Positions 33,901 through 40,437 of a stretch of DNA of 64,000 nt are shown one piece after another. The stretch's first letter is position 1, and each line of letters opens with the position of its first letter. The position numbers and the translations under genes were made by a program. The DNA is taken from assembly GCF_019968765.1 (NCBI RefSeq), contig NZ_CP074151.1:24156-88155 (forward strand), written 5' to 3'. Source of the DNA: Enterobacter sp. JBIWA008 (GTDB lineage: Bacteria; Pseudomonadota; Gammaproteobacteria; Enterobacterales; Enterobacteriaceae). The notes beneath the pieces were generated by a model, which made no database searches, was not told the DNA's origin, and saw only the letters and a program-made list of their open reading frames with translations.

Positions 33901-34848
33901 TTCCGGCGAAATAAACCACTTCCCTTTTACGAAAGTGTCCCAAAGCACGTTAGCGGATTGCAACTGCGCATCGCTGCTGTCAATTATGAGCTCGGCAAAT
34001 TCCTCCGGATGTTTTCGTAAGACCCAGACGTCAACAACCGTGTCGGTACCGGATTCGGAGAACGTGCCAGATGGCATTCGGTGGGCACCCAAGAATTCCG
34101 CTTTTCGACTGACTTTTTCGCGTAGCTTTTTGTATTTATTCCCATCTGTCATGCCGTTGGGCACCACCAGCACCACGAGCCCGCCTGGCTTCACCTTATC
34201 GATGGTGCGCAGTACGAAATAGTTCCCCACGTTCTTTTCATTTGCATAAGCCGGATCAAGACCAGCCACCCCAGAGCGACCATCACCGAAAGGTACGTTA
34301 CCGACAGCATGATCGTACATAGCGTCTTTTGCCGCTAACGCTTCGAATGGACCGATATTCACCGCATCTTCCGGGTGCAGCAACTGATTGATTCGGCCAG
34401 ATATAGGAGAGAGTTCGGCACTGGTCATTACCATGCCTTGCTTTTTTGTTTCCTGGAAAATTCCGGTACCAGCAGACGATTCCAGCACATGCCCGCCACC
34501 AATCCCATAATCAGAGAACAAGTCCCAGATGCCCTCAGCCATAAACTGAGGTGTGTAATATTCGTATTGGCTGCCTTCGCCATCGTTAAGGCCACCTTCC
34601 CCGGTATAGCCTGCAAGTATCTGCCTTTGCTCATCAGTCAATTGACTGCCGTCAAAACCGGGAGGAAGCGAATGAAGAAGAGCTACGGCTGCGCTGTTCG
34701 CGGCGCGGCGGGTTGTTTGAATACTAACGCCATCAACCTTAGTGACGCCGAAGCTGGCTTTTAAGCGCGGTTTATGTAATCGACTGACGATCTCGATAAG
34801 CCGGTCAACGCTTTTGGCATCGTTAATCGTTTCGAGTAAATGATCCAA
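27970..34848 (-). CDS. darB: DarB antirestriction methylase-helicase
   Basis: This very large protein (2,292 aa) carries three DNA-processing parts. Near residues 115-190 is an adenine-methyltransferase-like region (VLESSAGTGIF as motif I, then HAVGNVPFGDG as the NPPF-type motif). A superfamily 2 helicase follows, with GFGTGLGKTTTALALEAYNF (Walker A), SVIADEGHNYRN (DExH) and VMLTATPLVNSP. A long helical C-terminal third completes it. P1 DarB is packaged in the virion and protects incoming DNA from type I restriction in cis. It faces the endolysin gene across a 155-bp divergent promoter region. Confidence 0.92.
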   Translation of the reverse strand: MDHLLETINDAKSVDRLIEIVSRLHKPRLKASFGVTKVDGVSIQTTRRAANSAAVALLHSLPPGFDGSQLTDEQRQILAGYTGEGGLNDGEGSQYEYYTPQFMAEGIWDLFSDYGIGGGHVLESSAGTGIFQETKKQGMVMTSAELSPISGRINQLLHPEDAVNIGPFEALAAKDAMYDHAVGNVPFGDGRSGVAGLDPAYANEKNVGNYFVLRTIDKVKPGGLVVLVVPNGMTDGNKYKKLREKVSRKAEFLGAHRMPSGTFSESGTDTVVDVWVLRKHPEEFAELIIDSSDAQLQSANVLWDTFVKGKWFISPEGSRFVYGDMDRASFRNTLVVKKDGRVSNESMKTALSRRFDSRIDWDSLGVVTLAWQGAKPGDKRLVGDVWHEFDGIHWHKDSTTSNSRLDAQMYGAGSFGDLQTAFKSAKGILSLSWAQISAVAADYPRAIDDDVSAMIRFAKKQREGDRERIMRGALIGQLINRALDLRNLGVSSDEELADAARLTADEVAKYGPPHAVKLDDITDAGAKNWMTFAGNVKKDGTNSDLLAGRLDVTEGAAGIDFTKPEQVVAHLFSDVALMPITLEHFREVFAGVLPASDEDALEYLARFPDIALDGYGCLLPIGRATSGDITTKVAALIAWRDSATGEQKANFERQLALIEEKREFTPLNKVTVNLNARWLDRRLIKEFLATQGYDEFKYTSSDLEVEDGILISPDDYEGKDGVFTGYQMRTVTGRSGNEFKKANNKDGFLNQLENYLNGVKPRGQNANEYLDKIGQLETSFNDWLRTHPQADEIARDYNNAFNGYIPFAHSSAPLGLEGISGERLPLTYQNEEVRRLSEDGRGIMGFGTGLGKTTTALALEAYNFETGRTKRTCIVVPKAVYQNWYHEARSFYSAEAFNGMMFVGLDEVLDGDGKALTAPVLDEDGQPKVNSKGQQLFRNVVKESSSTTIAQRLNIIPSSNLRMVVMTKEQFASIPLRDDTIEKNSQQAVFNAAEMGRLDLASGKHRDAQKKNKIKDCAADTGTTKKQNVPYFEDMNFDSVIADEGHNYRNSFGAGREAGQLAYLPSPAVSKMARDMAVKAAYMMDRNNGRGVVMLTATPLVNSPIDAFNMLSTVIPQADWLKMGIITPDDFVRVFGKTETVQVQKISGEVEEKQGLVGFQNLDGLRGIFHRWTTLKTAADVGATVKIPDIEERTIQIPMTQAQQEAYEELRKRAQELSSQTETIDVTAADGTTTQMMRIKGPNEKPDDFIFSIIRDMDKVAIDPDLYAGAITFQFPLDNEGAVNSIAASLPAVAGGKEADDAEEAEEDEVGGLVSTRTSKVVKTAVTTYPNHVELRASISLESDILKAIAAAGISMQLVSHPVPPKYAALIENLREGLTRGKQIVFIDEKAQHQKLRRIIAGALQLPEAEIGIINATTVSQAGGVKLKKVKRPSEPTANKDGEYKDGAWESYYSKLALYEDYVSAKNDAGLEGMEGIAADYNEGRTRIIICNKKAEVGINLHIGTTDIHHLTLPWTPASIDQRNGRGARVGSPQEKVNVHYYCGKGTFDDFRLDTLKRKKDWIKMVMTSDLSEVTNGDADDADERAVMLAANPDERRAIMERQARERDDRIKAKAVREANNALDSYLKAANAAGKDVSQMEAELVSLQERVEKTQLSLDRLIASGTNRNGQKSTVDVLRDQKKRVRELRFAISRAKDADTTMKRSRGDIERAIKFGVLDIDIDVVQNPHDYVRTAKNVLLHKGSYYRAVIDESRDLTAIVRITAIEAESEEYQCRIAWLDKDTYSSRSPGSTVKLLFSSVLEPVTFEEGVAESRERAASGVESQHLSATLNVDQFYDAIRNDVMTVTGPSRGGWSGPEKIHYWPFREKSGALAIAYIPDGKFSNSGRRRKDEDAIEAEQWIYPNVNDEALKREITQHQSGDDAFQANEIEGFLRALFGMQYDRAMEPYGNQASMDDVTSIFDSWMASRELDGRSLNSVTIEDLRSLFRKPSGEGLEAFWKGIITNRQFRAQMKDFSNSFDIDRMFEQVRDSRITRKIQQTKLGLVEWRNALYQQYLALSDSEAWAQLDSAAKQEVHGAQSTVTNADNPLESPATVWIKIGALVHAFEEKYITADDFADSVAVNRLVGMAIGHAKRLKAGEYVNDLPATLQGASWEDYVSLKNGGANEGEIRAVLEAQESAREQQAIDASDTADAAAEADFTITVNENPIRGRARVRGRWWSVSEDAGAVYLIADVPGSSTIRKAKDAIKGIGGKFWNFEVNPVADIDLDRPAWMVSTRYSIDEVRKIIAEAA

Positions 34849-35003
34849 AGGTAATATCCCTCACATCCAGATATGCCGCGTGGTGCGGCGTGAATGTGAA
34901 GGGTATTGAGTGTGTTATTTCGGTAGGGTGGGAACCACACTTTTACGGCGAAATCACAACCTCGGCAACATGACAGCTCCATTTAATAGATTGGAGTTTT
35001 TTC

Positions 35004-35489
35004 ATGTCAAACATCGAACCTCGTTGGCTGATTGAAGGTCGCAAGCACATTGGCCTTGCCGAAATCCACGGGCCGAAACATAACCCTGAAATTTTGCAAT
35101 TCTGGCGCGACATTAAGCGCGGCGGGATTAAGGATGACGAAACGCCATGGTGTGCCGCTTTCACCGGTGCAATGTTGGAGCGAGTTGGTATTCGCTCAAC
35201 TCGTTTTGAGTCTGCAAAGTCTTACCTCGACTGGGGCGAAAAGCTTGACGCGCCTATCTATGGGTGTGTTGTTGTGTTCACCCGCAGCGGCGGCGGTCAT
35301 GTCGGCTTTGTAGTAGGCAAACGTCCGAATGGAGATCTCCTGGTTCTCGGTGGAAATCAGTCAGATGCAGTCAACATCCGTGCATTTTCGACTGAACGCG
35401 TTACCGGTTATCGCTGGCCAACTGGCGAACCACGCACCACTCAAGCGCTACCAACAGGTGATGCAGCATTATCCATTAACGAAGCCTAG
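35004..35489 (+). CDS. lyz: Endolysin, CHAP/NlpC-like (TIGR02594-type)
   Basis: This 161-residue protein shows PRWLIEGRKHIGLAEIHGPKHNPEIL, then ETPWCAAFTGAML with the presumed nucleophile Cys, then YGCVVVFTRSGGGHVGFVVGK with the catalytic His. This is the TIGR02594-type cysteine peptidase/amidase found in phage lysis modules. It has no signal peptide, so it would need the LydA holin encoded at 48.5 kb. It is convergent with the RepL-like gene (4-bp overlap) and divergent from darB. P1 uses a different lysozyme here, so the cell-wall enzyme has been swapped. Confidence 0.8.
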   Translation: MSNIEPRWLIEGRKHIGLAEIHGPKHNPEILQFWRDIKRGGIKDDETPWCAAFTGAMLERVGIRSTRFESAKSYLDWGEKLDAPIYGCVVVFTRSGGGHVGFVVGKRPNGDLLVLGGNQSDAVNIRAFSTERVTGYRWPTGEPRTTQALPTGDAALSINEA

Positions 35490-36403
35490 CCCTTATTCCC
35501 CCTGAACCCAGGGGGAATACTCCAGTTTCTTTCTTCAAACTCCGACCGCATACCACGCTTCTTGGCGTATTCCATAGCCTCATGGATAGTGCACGACGAA
35601 GGCATGCCGTCAAATTCACCTATCGACATTGGATCGTGTGACATCCGCGACCTGCGAGCAGGAGCACCCTTTAGCCAGGCGAATTTCTTTGCCAACTTCT
35701 CAGCTTGCGTATGTATTAGTTTCTGCGCAGCATGGCGTTTATCAAGACGGTGTTTGTCAGATCGGGCTTTTGCTGCAGCCATCTCGGCGAACACCTCGTC
35801 TTCCGGAACAGCGGAATTCCCTTCTGGTAGAACCTTATTAATTTTATCCACAGCTGGAGAGGCCGAAGGCTTCTCCAAGCATGGTCTTTTTATTCTTTTA
35901 TCAGATGGTTTAGTCTTCTTTTCTTTTGTCCGATCAGCATGATCAGACCGTGACTGATCATGCTGATCGGACCGGAAATCCTTACAAGGAAGCCCGGTAA
36001 AGACCATTTTAGCAATCGTCCTTAACCGTGGTGACTCGTTAAAAATGGAGACAGATTTCTCTTTGCATGCAATAGCGATTTGCTTCGCCATTTCAAGGAA
36101 TGAATTCGAGAACTGGTATCGGTTGCTGCCGTTCATGCGCGCTGAATCATACGTGCGCGTCTTTACCAAAATTCCGCACTTAACAGCAGCAGAAATCGCC
36201 CTCCTCACCGTGCCTTCGCTGGTATTTGTCATTCGAGCGATGTAAGGGTAGGAATTTTTGAACATATAGAGATCAGTTGACGCGGCAAGATTGCCCATCG
36301 CACTGATGATGTTGCAATGAGTCTGACTTAAAAGTGGGCAGCAGCGAATGATTTTTTCAAAACCAAAACCTGAGAAAAAATCTGAGTAATTATTCTTAAC
36401 CAT
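35486..36403 (-). CDS. repL: RepL-like lytic replication initiator
   Basis: I start this at MVKNNYSDFFSGFG, behind GGGGAAAAACA; a TTG 15 bases earlier is possible. The N-terminal 100 residues form a winged helix-turn-helix (LLSQTHCNIISAMGNL, then YIARMTNTSEGTVRRAISAAVKCGILVKTRTY), typical of phage initiators such as P1 RepL. The middle is a charged low-complexity linker (RSDQHDQSRSDHADRTKEKK) encoded by a strong GATC-rich inverted repeat. P1 oriL lies inside repL, so origin and initiator are again nested. The C-terminus is basic. Confidence 0.75.
   Translation of the reverse strand: MVKNNYSDFFSGFGFEKIIRCCPLLSQTHCNIISAMGNLAASTDLYMFKNSYPYIARMTNTSEGTVRRAISAAVKCGILVKTRTYDSARMNGSNRYQFSNSFLEMAKQIAIACKEKSVSIFNESPRLRTIAKMVFTGLPCKDFRSDQHDQSRSDHADRTKEKKTKPSDKRIKRPCLEKPSASPAVDKINKVLPEGNSAVPEDEVFAEMAAAKARSDKHRLDKRHAAQKLIHTQAEKLAKKFAWLKGAPARRSRMSHDPMSIGEFDGMPSSCTIHEAMEYAKKRGMRSEFEERNWSIPPGFRGNKG
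35928..35972. promoter_or_regulatory. oriL: Candidate lytic origin inside repL
   Basis: There is a perfect 19-bp inverted repeat (GTCCGATCAGCATGATCAG and its complement) with a 7-bp spacer and four GATC Dam sites. A T-rich, easily melted stretch (35883-35927) lies next to it. It is within the RepL-like gene, where P1 has oriL. Initiator binding and Dam control are inferred. Confidence 0.6.
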
Positions 36404-36499
36404 TGTTTTTCCCCACAATCAGCACGTAACTGGTGTAGAAAAACGCAGAATTTGATGAGCGGATATTGCGCGATGATCGGGGGATGGTATAATTGCACA

Positions 36500-36680
36500 T
36501 GTTTTATTTTGATACTTCCGTGGTGGTTTGTTCGAAATGAAACAGTTCAGTTCCTTCTTACCTTTCGCCGGGTATGGAACTGTTCAGTATTATGTTGTTT
36601 GACATTAGTTGAATGACTCCCGGTTTAGGCTGCAACCCTTATCCGGTACAGAAAAGTCGCCCTGCAAGGCGACTTTTTTG
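36500..36680 (+). ncRNA. Candidate regulatory RNA divergent from repL
   Basis: TTGCGC (36466-36471), 16 bp, TATAAT (36488-36493) would start an RNA near 36500. It would run about 180 nt to the terminator at 36652-36679. It contains a CAGTTCC/GGAACTG stem around 36548-36582 and no credible reading frame. A control RNA for the repL region is possible, but transcription has not been shown. Confidence 0.35.
36652..36680 (+). terminator. Rho-independent terminator
   Basis: AAAAGTCGCC-ctgca-AGGCGACTTTTTTG is a strong hairpin with a T6 tail. Confidence 0.85.
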
Positions 36681-36801
36681 TTTTTGTCCACCGCTAATGC
36701 CTCACCTGATCCAGGTGATCAACGTGGCCGATCCTACCCTATTTCTTTTCGATTAATCAACAGTGCATCTTTATACAGTACATTAGAAAATGACCATTTG
36801 A

Positions 36802-37797
36802 TTACTTACTAATGAACATAAGCGGTGTGCCTTTAGGTTTTTCTGCAGTTACCAGCTTATCCCTTTGGGCAGAAGGTATAGGAAGGCCATAGGTTGCGCT
36901 TGCACCCAGCGATTCCAGCATTGCTGCTACGATCGTTGCATCCTCTTCAGTTTCCATCCGACAAAGAGCCTGGCGCTGTTCAGCACTAATAAACAACGGC
37001 ATGGATTGTATGGCGTCACGTAAAATACGACGGCATTTGCGTGCGTTCTCACCCTGGCTTTCTAACATTAAGTTGTTGTCGGCCAACTGGTTCTTCAGGC
37101 GCTCAACCTCCATATCTCGCAACATCAAGGATGTCTCAAGGGCAGAGTTATATTCAACCGCTTCAAACATGGCCTGATTCGAACGCATTGAATCGAAATG
37201 ATGGATCAAGTCTGTTGCGGCGTTTTCACTAAAGCCCTGCTCCACCAGCTCAGCGTGCATAAGCAACCGGCTCTCTTCCGATGATTCAAGCATCAGAGAT
37301 TTTTTATCCAAGCTGATGTAGTTCGGAACTGTTACATAATCGAATCCATGGAAAGAATTAACGAGAGAAACCGCACCATCCGGTCCGTGTGTTGCCCACG
37401 ACCAACCACCGGCATTGGAGTTGATCATCCCCTGCACAATTCGTCCAGGGTCTGTGTCTAAAATCTCCTGGGTGTGAGTAATGATGCCGTTATCATCAAT
37501 GCTCACCTCTACTGTTCGGTTGGAAGGAACGTTATCTAGCACCACGGGCTTTCCGTCCACCATCACTACTGTAACCTCCGGTAAATTGAGGCTTTTCGAC
37601 TTTTTGTAGTGCATCGCGCGGCGACCATGCCCGTAATACCCAAACATTTCCCCAAGCGCCATACGTTCCTGAGTTTCCGCCGCATTGAATGTCTTTCTGA
37701 CAGATTCAATGACGTAATTGCGCTCATTTTGTGGGGTGTGTTTACGGATTTTCTCAACGAGGGAGAATCGATCCGTAACCGTTTTAAGTGACTGCAT
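36802..37797 (-). CDS. pro: Prohead processing protease Pro
   Basis: This 331-residue protein resembles the head-processing proteases of P1 and other large myoviruses. It shows MALGEMFGYYGHGRRAMHY (candidate active His) early, PGRIVQGMINSNAGGWSWATHG (candidate Ser) near residue 135, and SFHGFDYVTVPNYI. The C-terminal third is a helical segment that may be removed or act as a scaffold. It is transcribed with the portal gene 12 bp upstream. It should mature the prohead by cleaving structural proteins. Confidence 0.75.
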   Translation of the reverse strand: MQSLKTVTDRFSLVEKIRKHTPQNERNYVIESVRKTFNAAETQERMALGEMFGYYGHGRRAMHYKKSKSLNLPEVTVVMVDGKPVVLDNVPSNRTVEVSIDDNGIITHTQEILDTDPGRIVQGMINSNAGGWSWATHGPDGAVSLVNSFHGFDYVTVPNYISLDKKSLMLESSEESRLLMHAELVEQGFSENAATDLIHHFDSMRSNQAMFEAVEYNSALETSLMLRDMEVERLKNQLADNNLMLESQGENARKCRRILRDAIQSMPLFISAEQRQALCRMETEEDATIVAAMLESLGASATYGLPIPSAQRDKLVTAEKPKGTPLMFISK

Positions 37798-37809
37798 GTT
37801 TCCCTCCGG

Positions 37810-39489
37810 TTAGTTGCTGCTCATCACAAATTTTGCAAAATTAATTAACTGCTCTGTCGTCCATTTTGTTGGATCATCCCCAACTGCCTCAGGGGCGGAT
37901 TCATACATCCCGTGCTCATCTTCTGCTGGTTCGTTCGAGGCGAACTCTTTGATCATGATATTAAGCCTGTCAGCATCAATACGAAGCTGATCAGTGAACA
38001 GGTACCGCATGAACTCTTCGCTGCCAGCCAGTTTGGGATTGTTTTGAACCTGATCCATGATCTGTGCGATTATCGAAACGAAGTTAGCGCGGGCATCAAG
38101 CTCACGATTTTCTTCTTCTTGGATCGCGGTATTCATTGAGTTGAATTGTATTTCGAAAGGACGGTCTGCAGGCGTGTAGGTTTTGCCGTACTTGTAAGCT
38201 AGATGTATATCAATGAGACGGTATATTGCTCGCGCTGAACCTTGTCGAATCCAGTTCGCACGCAGTGCTGCCTGAATAGCTGTTTGCTGCCAACCTCCCT
38301 CTCCAAGCCCGCCACTCATCATGTCAGCCCATCCCAGCATTGTCGCGTCAATCCCCAAACTGGCTGCCAATTGGCGCAGGTGAAACATGACGTCCTCAAT
38401 GCCGGTGATATCTGCAGGGATTGACTGCGTGTCGACCACCATGCCGTTTTTACCATCTGCCATTAATGGGACAATGTGGTTTAAAACTGTTGGCATAGCA
38501 TTGGCATTGATTGAACGACTCGCGACCATTTCGGCATTTCGTTTAAGCGACTGGGTTACATTTCGTGTGTAGTTAGCAGCGTTAACTGGGTCGAGAGTGT
38601 TCGTGGTAAGACCAATCAGACGATCAATTTTAGCTGCGTTATTACGAGTCGCCTTTAGCGCGGTCAAAGCAGCGCAGAGATTCAGGAAAGGCTCGTAGCT
38701 ATATTCAAGAAACGACGTTCCATAATTCTGCGTTTCTGTTAAAGGGGCATTTTTTTCAGCATCCAGCAGCGAGTATCCCTTTGTGCCGTAAGCAACCGGC
38801 ATAAGCTTATGCTGGGGCATCCAATAGGGGTTTTTGATTGAAACTAGGCTCCATGGCTCAGCGACAACACGGCTCATCTTCTCAGTATCGAGTAGATAGT
38901 CACCGCCGTAGCCCACCAGCTGGCTACCACGGGTAAACTCCTGCACAAAATGAGGCAAGGTGTAATAACTGGAATCAATACCTGTAATACCAAGGCCCGG
39001 CTCACCGTATGGACGAACATAAGAAACGCCAAAGATGGCCATAATCATTGCCCATGACGGCAAGCCATCGTTAATCATCGTCCCAAGGTCTGCCGTGAGC
39101 TCCTCGCAACGCTTAACTGCTTCTGGGTCGCCACCGTTTTTGGGGGCTATCTGAAATGACATACCTGTTTTCTTTGACGGTGCCAGGGCCTGCGCGATGT
39201 GAATATTAAGCGCGGTTGAAACGGTAGGACTCTTCGCCATTTCTTCAAGAACGTTGTAGCGCTGTAGCCGCTCTGCAGGCAGTTCAGCAGTGAGTTTTAC
39301 CGAATCGGATGCGCTTACCATTCCGTCTGCATTTTGCTTAACACCAGGCCGCAATGAAGCCAAGCCAGACCGTGCTACTACGCTATGGCCACTCATGAAT
39401 ACAACTGGGTCAGCTGCGGTCACATCACCGCCGGTGAAAACTTTTCTCAGTGCACTACGAAAGCCCTGTTTTTTTTCTTTCTCTGCCAT
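37810..39489 (-). CDS. prt: Portal protein Prt
   Basis: This 559-residue protein is of the size and pattern of the P1 portal. It shows AELPAERLQRYNVLEEMAKSPTVSTALNIHIAQAL, a long central wing, then DVMFHLRQLAASLGIDATMLGWADMMSGGLGEGGWQQTAIQAALRANWIRQGSARAIYRLIDIH, the conserved Gly-rich and helical stem/clip. The C-terminus is acidic. The portal forms the dodecameric DNA gate to which PacB docks. It is followed closely by pro. Confidence 0.8.
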   Translation of the reverse strand: MAEKEKKQGFRSALRKVFTGGDVTAADPVVFMSGHSVVARSGLASLRPGVKQNADGMVSASDSVKLTAELPAERLQRYNVLEEMAKSPTVSTALNIHIAQALAPSKKTGMSFQIAPKNGGDPEAVKRCEELTADLGTMINDGLPSWAMIMAIFGVSYVRPYGEPGLGITGIDSSYYTLPHFVQEFTRGSQLVGYGGDYLLDTEKMSRVVAEPWSLVSIKNPYWMPQHKLMPVAYGTKGYSLLDAEKNAPLTETQNYGTSFLEYSYEPFLNLCAALTALKATRNNAAKIDRLIGLTTNTLDPVNAANYTRNVTQSLKRNAEMVASRSINANAMPTVLNHIVPLMADGKNGMVVDTQSIPADITGIEDVMFHLRQLAASLGIDATMLGWADMMSGGLGEGGWQQTAIQAALRANWIRQGSARAIYRLIDIHLAYKYGKTYTPADRPFEIQFNSMNTAIQEEENRELDARANFVSIIAQIMDQVQNNPKLAGSEEFMRYLFTDQLRIDADRLNIMIKEFASNEPAEDEHGMYESAPEAVGDDPTKWTTEQLINFAKFVMSSN

Positions 39490-39627
39490 GTTTCGCCGCT
39501 AGGTGCTGGTTTTTCGGTATCACGGCATCGTAGTTAGTCTGTGATTTATACAGGTGCAGAAAGTCATTGCCAATTACGCACAACGTGCATATAGTAAATG
39601 TATGTTAGAACTATTTGTAATTTAGAA

Positions 39628-39828
39628 ATGAACGAAATTATAAAATCTCTTCAGAGCTCTCTTCCCAAAGGGAGCATTACCCGTGAGCAAGCGCGCCAAG
39701 TGATGTACGCACATCCGAACCTGAAAATGGAACGCGAGAGCGCTTCATTCTTCGCCCTCGTTCTAAGAGACAAGACAGGGTTCCCTGTCTGGCAGTGCTT
39801 GAATTACCTGCCCACCAGCAATGGGTAA
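39628..39828 (+). CDS. Small hypothetical protein (66 aa)
   Basis: I start at MNEIIKSLQSSLPKGSITRE rather than an upstream codon, though no good ribosome site is visible. Residues 14-40 (GSITREQARQVMYAHPNLKM) look like a short helix-turn-helix. Variants of the recurrent motif (GTTAGAACTA at 39604, TTTAGAAATG at 39621) precede it. It lies just upstream of the Xre-like gene; a regulatory role is possible. Confidence 0.5.
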   Translation: MNEIIKSLQSSLPKGSITREQARQVMYAHPNLKMERESASFFALVLRDKTGFPVWQCLNYLPTSNG

Positions 39829-39844
39829 AGAACTAAAGTCATAG

Positions 39845-39853
39845 TGTTATAAT
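39845..39853 (+). promoter_or_regulatory. Extended -10 promoter of hxr
   Basis: TGTTATAAT is a perfect extended -10 element (TGn-TATAAT) with no good -35. The start near 39860 makes the TTG at 39891 the first usable start codon. The ATG at 39852 lies inside the -10 box and cannot be on this transcript. Confidence 0.65.
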
Positions 39854-39890
39854 GGGCGCTACCTGGCCTGTTTTAGAATTGAGGAAGAAA

Positions 39891-40130
39891 TTGAGCGATT
39901 TACCTCCAAACACACCTGAGACAATACGTGCTATCCGAAGCCGTATGAATCTTACCCAAACAGAATTGGCCGACATTATGGGTTACAAGCTTCGCGCTTG
40001 GCAGATGAAAGAGAACACTGACCCTGAACGAACCAGGTTCCTTGTGGCCGGAGAGTTCCAGTACCTCCTGTTGCTTGCAGGCGAACACCCAGATTACGAA
40101 CTTATACCTCGAAACAAAAAGCCCGCATAA
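39891..40130 (+). CDS. hxr: Xre-family repressor Hxr
   Basis: This 79-residue protein starts at TTG behind GAGGAAG (MSDLPPNTPETIRAIRSRMN). Residues 12-40 form a helix-turn-helix of the Xre type: LTQTELADIMGYKLRAWQMKENT. The remaining part is a short helix (LVAGEFQYLLLLAGEHPDYEL). P1 carries the equivalent hxr beside ddrB, as here. It probably represses its own promoter or that of neighbours. A strong terminator follows. Confidence 0.75.
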   Translation: MSDLPPNTPETIRAIRSRMNLTQTELADIMGYKLRAWQMKENTDPERTRFLVAGEFQYLLLLAGEHPDYELIPRNKKPA

Positions 40131-40141
40131 AGCGGGCTTTT
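40116..40141. terminator. Bidirectional terminator after hxr
   Basis: AAAAGCCCGC-ataaa-GCGGGCTTTT separates hxr (+) from the convergent ddrB block (-). A and T tracts on both sides allow termination in both directions. Confidence 0.85.
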
Positions 40142-40143
40142 GC

Positions 40144-40437
40144 TCAATTCACGTTAAAGTCACCAGGTTCGTGTTCCTCGCTCTGATCGCCAACTTCAGC
40201 ACCTGCCACCTCTGGCCACTCAACGAACCAACCAACATACTCCAGGCTCCGTAGAACAAACTCAGGCCTTGAGTTGACAGTATTAACGAGGCCGGTCGCA
40301 GAGTTCGGACGAACAAGGCGAAGCTCTTCTGCCATCTGCTCTATAGTAATTTGACCTTCGGCAATGATGAATGAACCATCTTCTTGGCACTCAATCACGC
40401 CGTCCAGTTTCTCCGGCGATACGATCTTAATCCGCAT
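40144..40437 (-). CDS. iddB: Small protein overlapping ddrB end
   Basis: This 97-residue protein (MRIKIVSPEKLDGVIECQEDG...) is acidic, with a final DQSEEHEPGDFNVN. Its ATG overlaps the ddrB end by 11 bases, so it is translated with it. P1 has a small gene named iddB beside ddrB; assignment is by position. Function unknown. Confidence 0.55.
   Translation of the reverse strand: MRIKIVSPEKLDGVIECQEDGSFIIAEGQITIEQMAEELRLVRPNSATGLVNTVNSRPEFVLRSLEYVGWFVEWPEVAGAEVGDQSEEHEPGDFNVN

Larger units (their letters stand above)
36404..36801. other. Intergenic region: repL promoter side and a candidate RNA
   Basis: About 400 bp separate repL from the prohead-protease gene, both on the minus strand. The region contains a plus-strand TATAAT (36488-36493), a structured stretch and a strong terminator (36652-36679). 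It also has ATTAGAAAAT at 36782-36791, just past the protease gene. No protein gene is evident. Confidence 0.5.

Noticed and set aside
35494..35518. ATTCCCCCTG/CAGGGGGAAT hairpin as terminator of the endolysin gene
   Set aside because: It lies within the coding end of the convergent repL gene and lacks a T-run, so I did not list it as a terminator.
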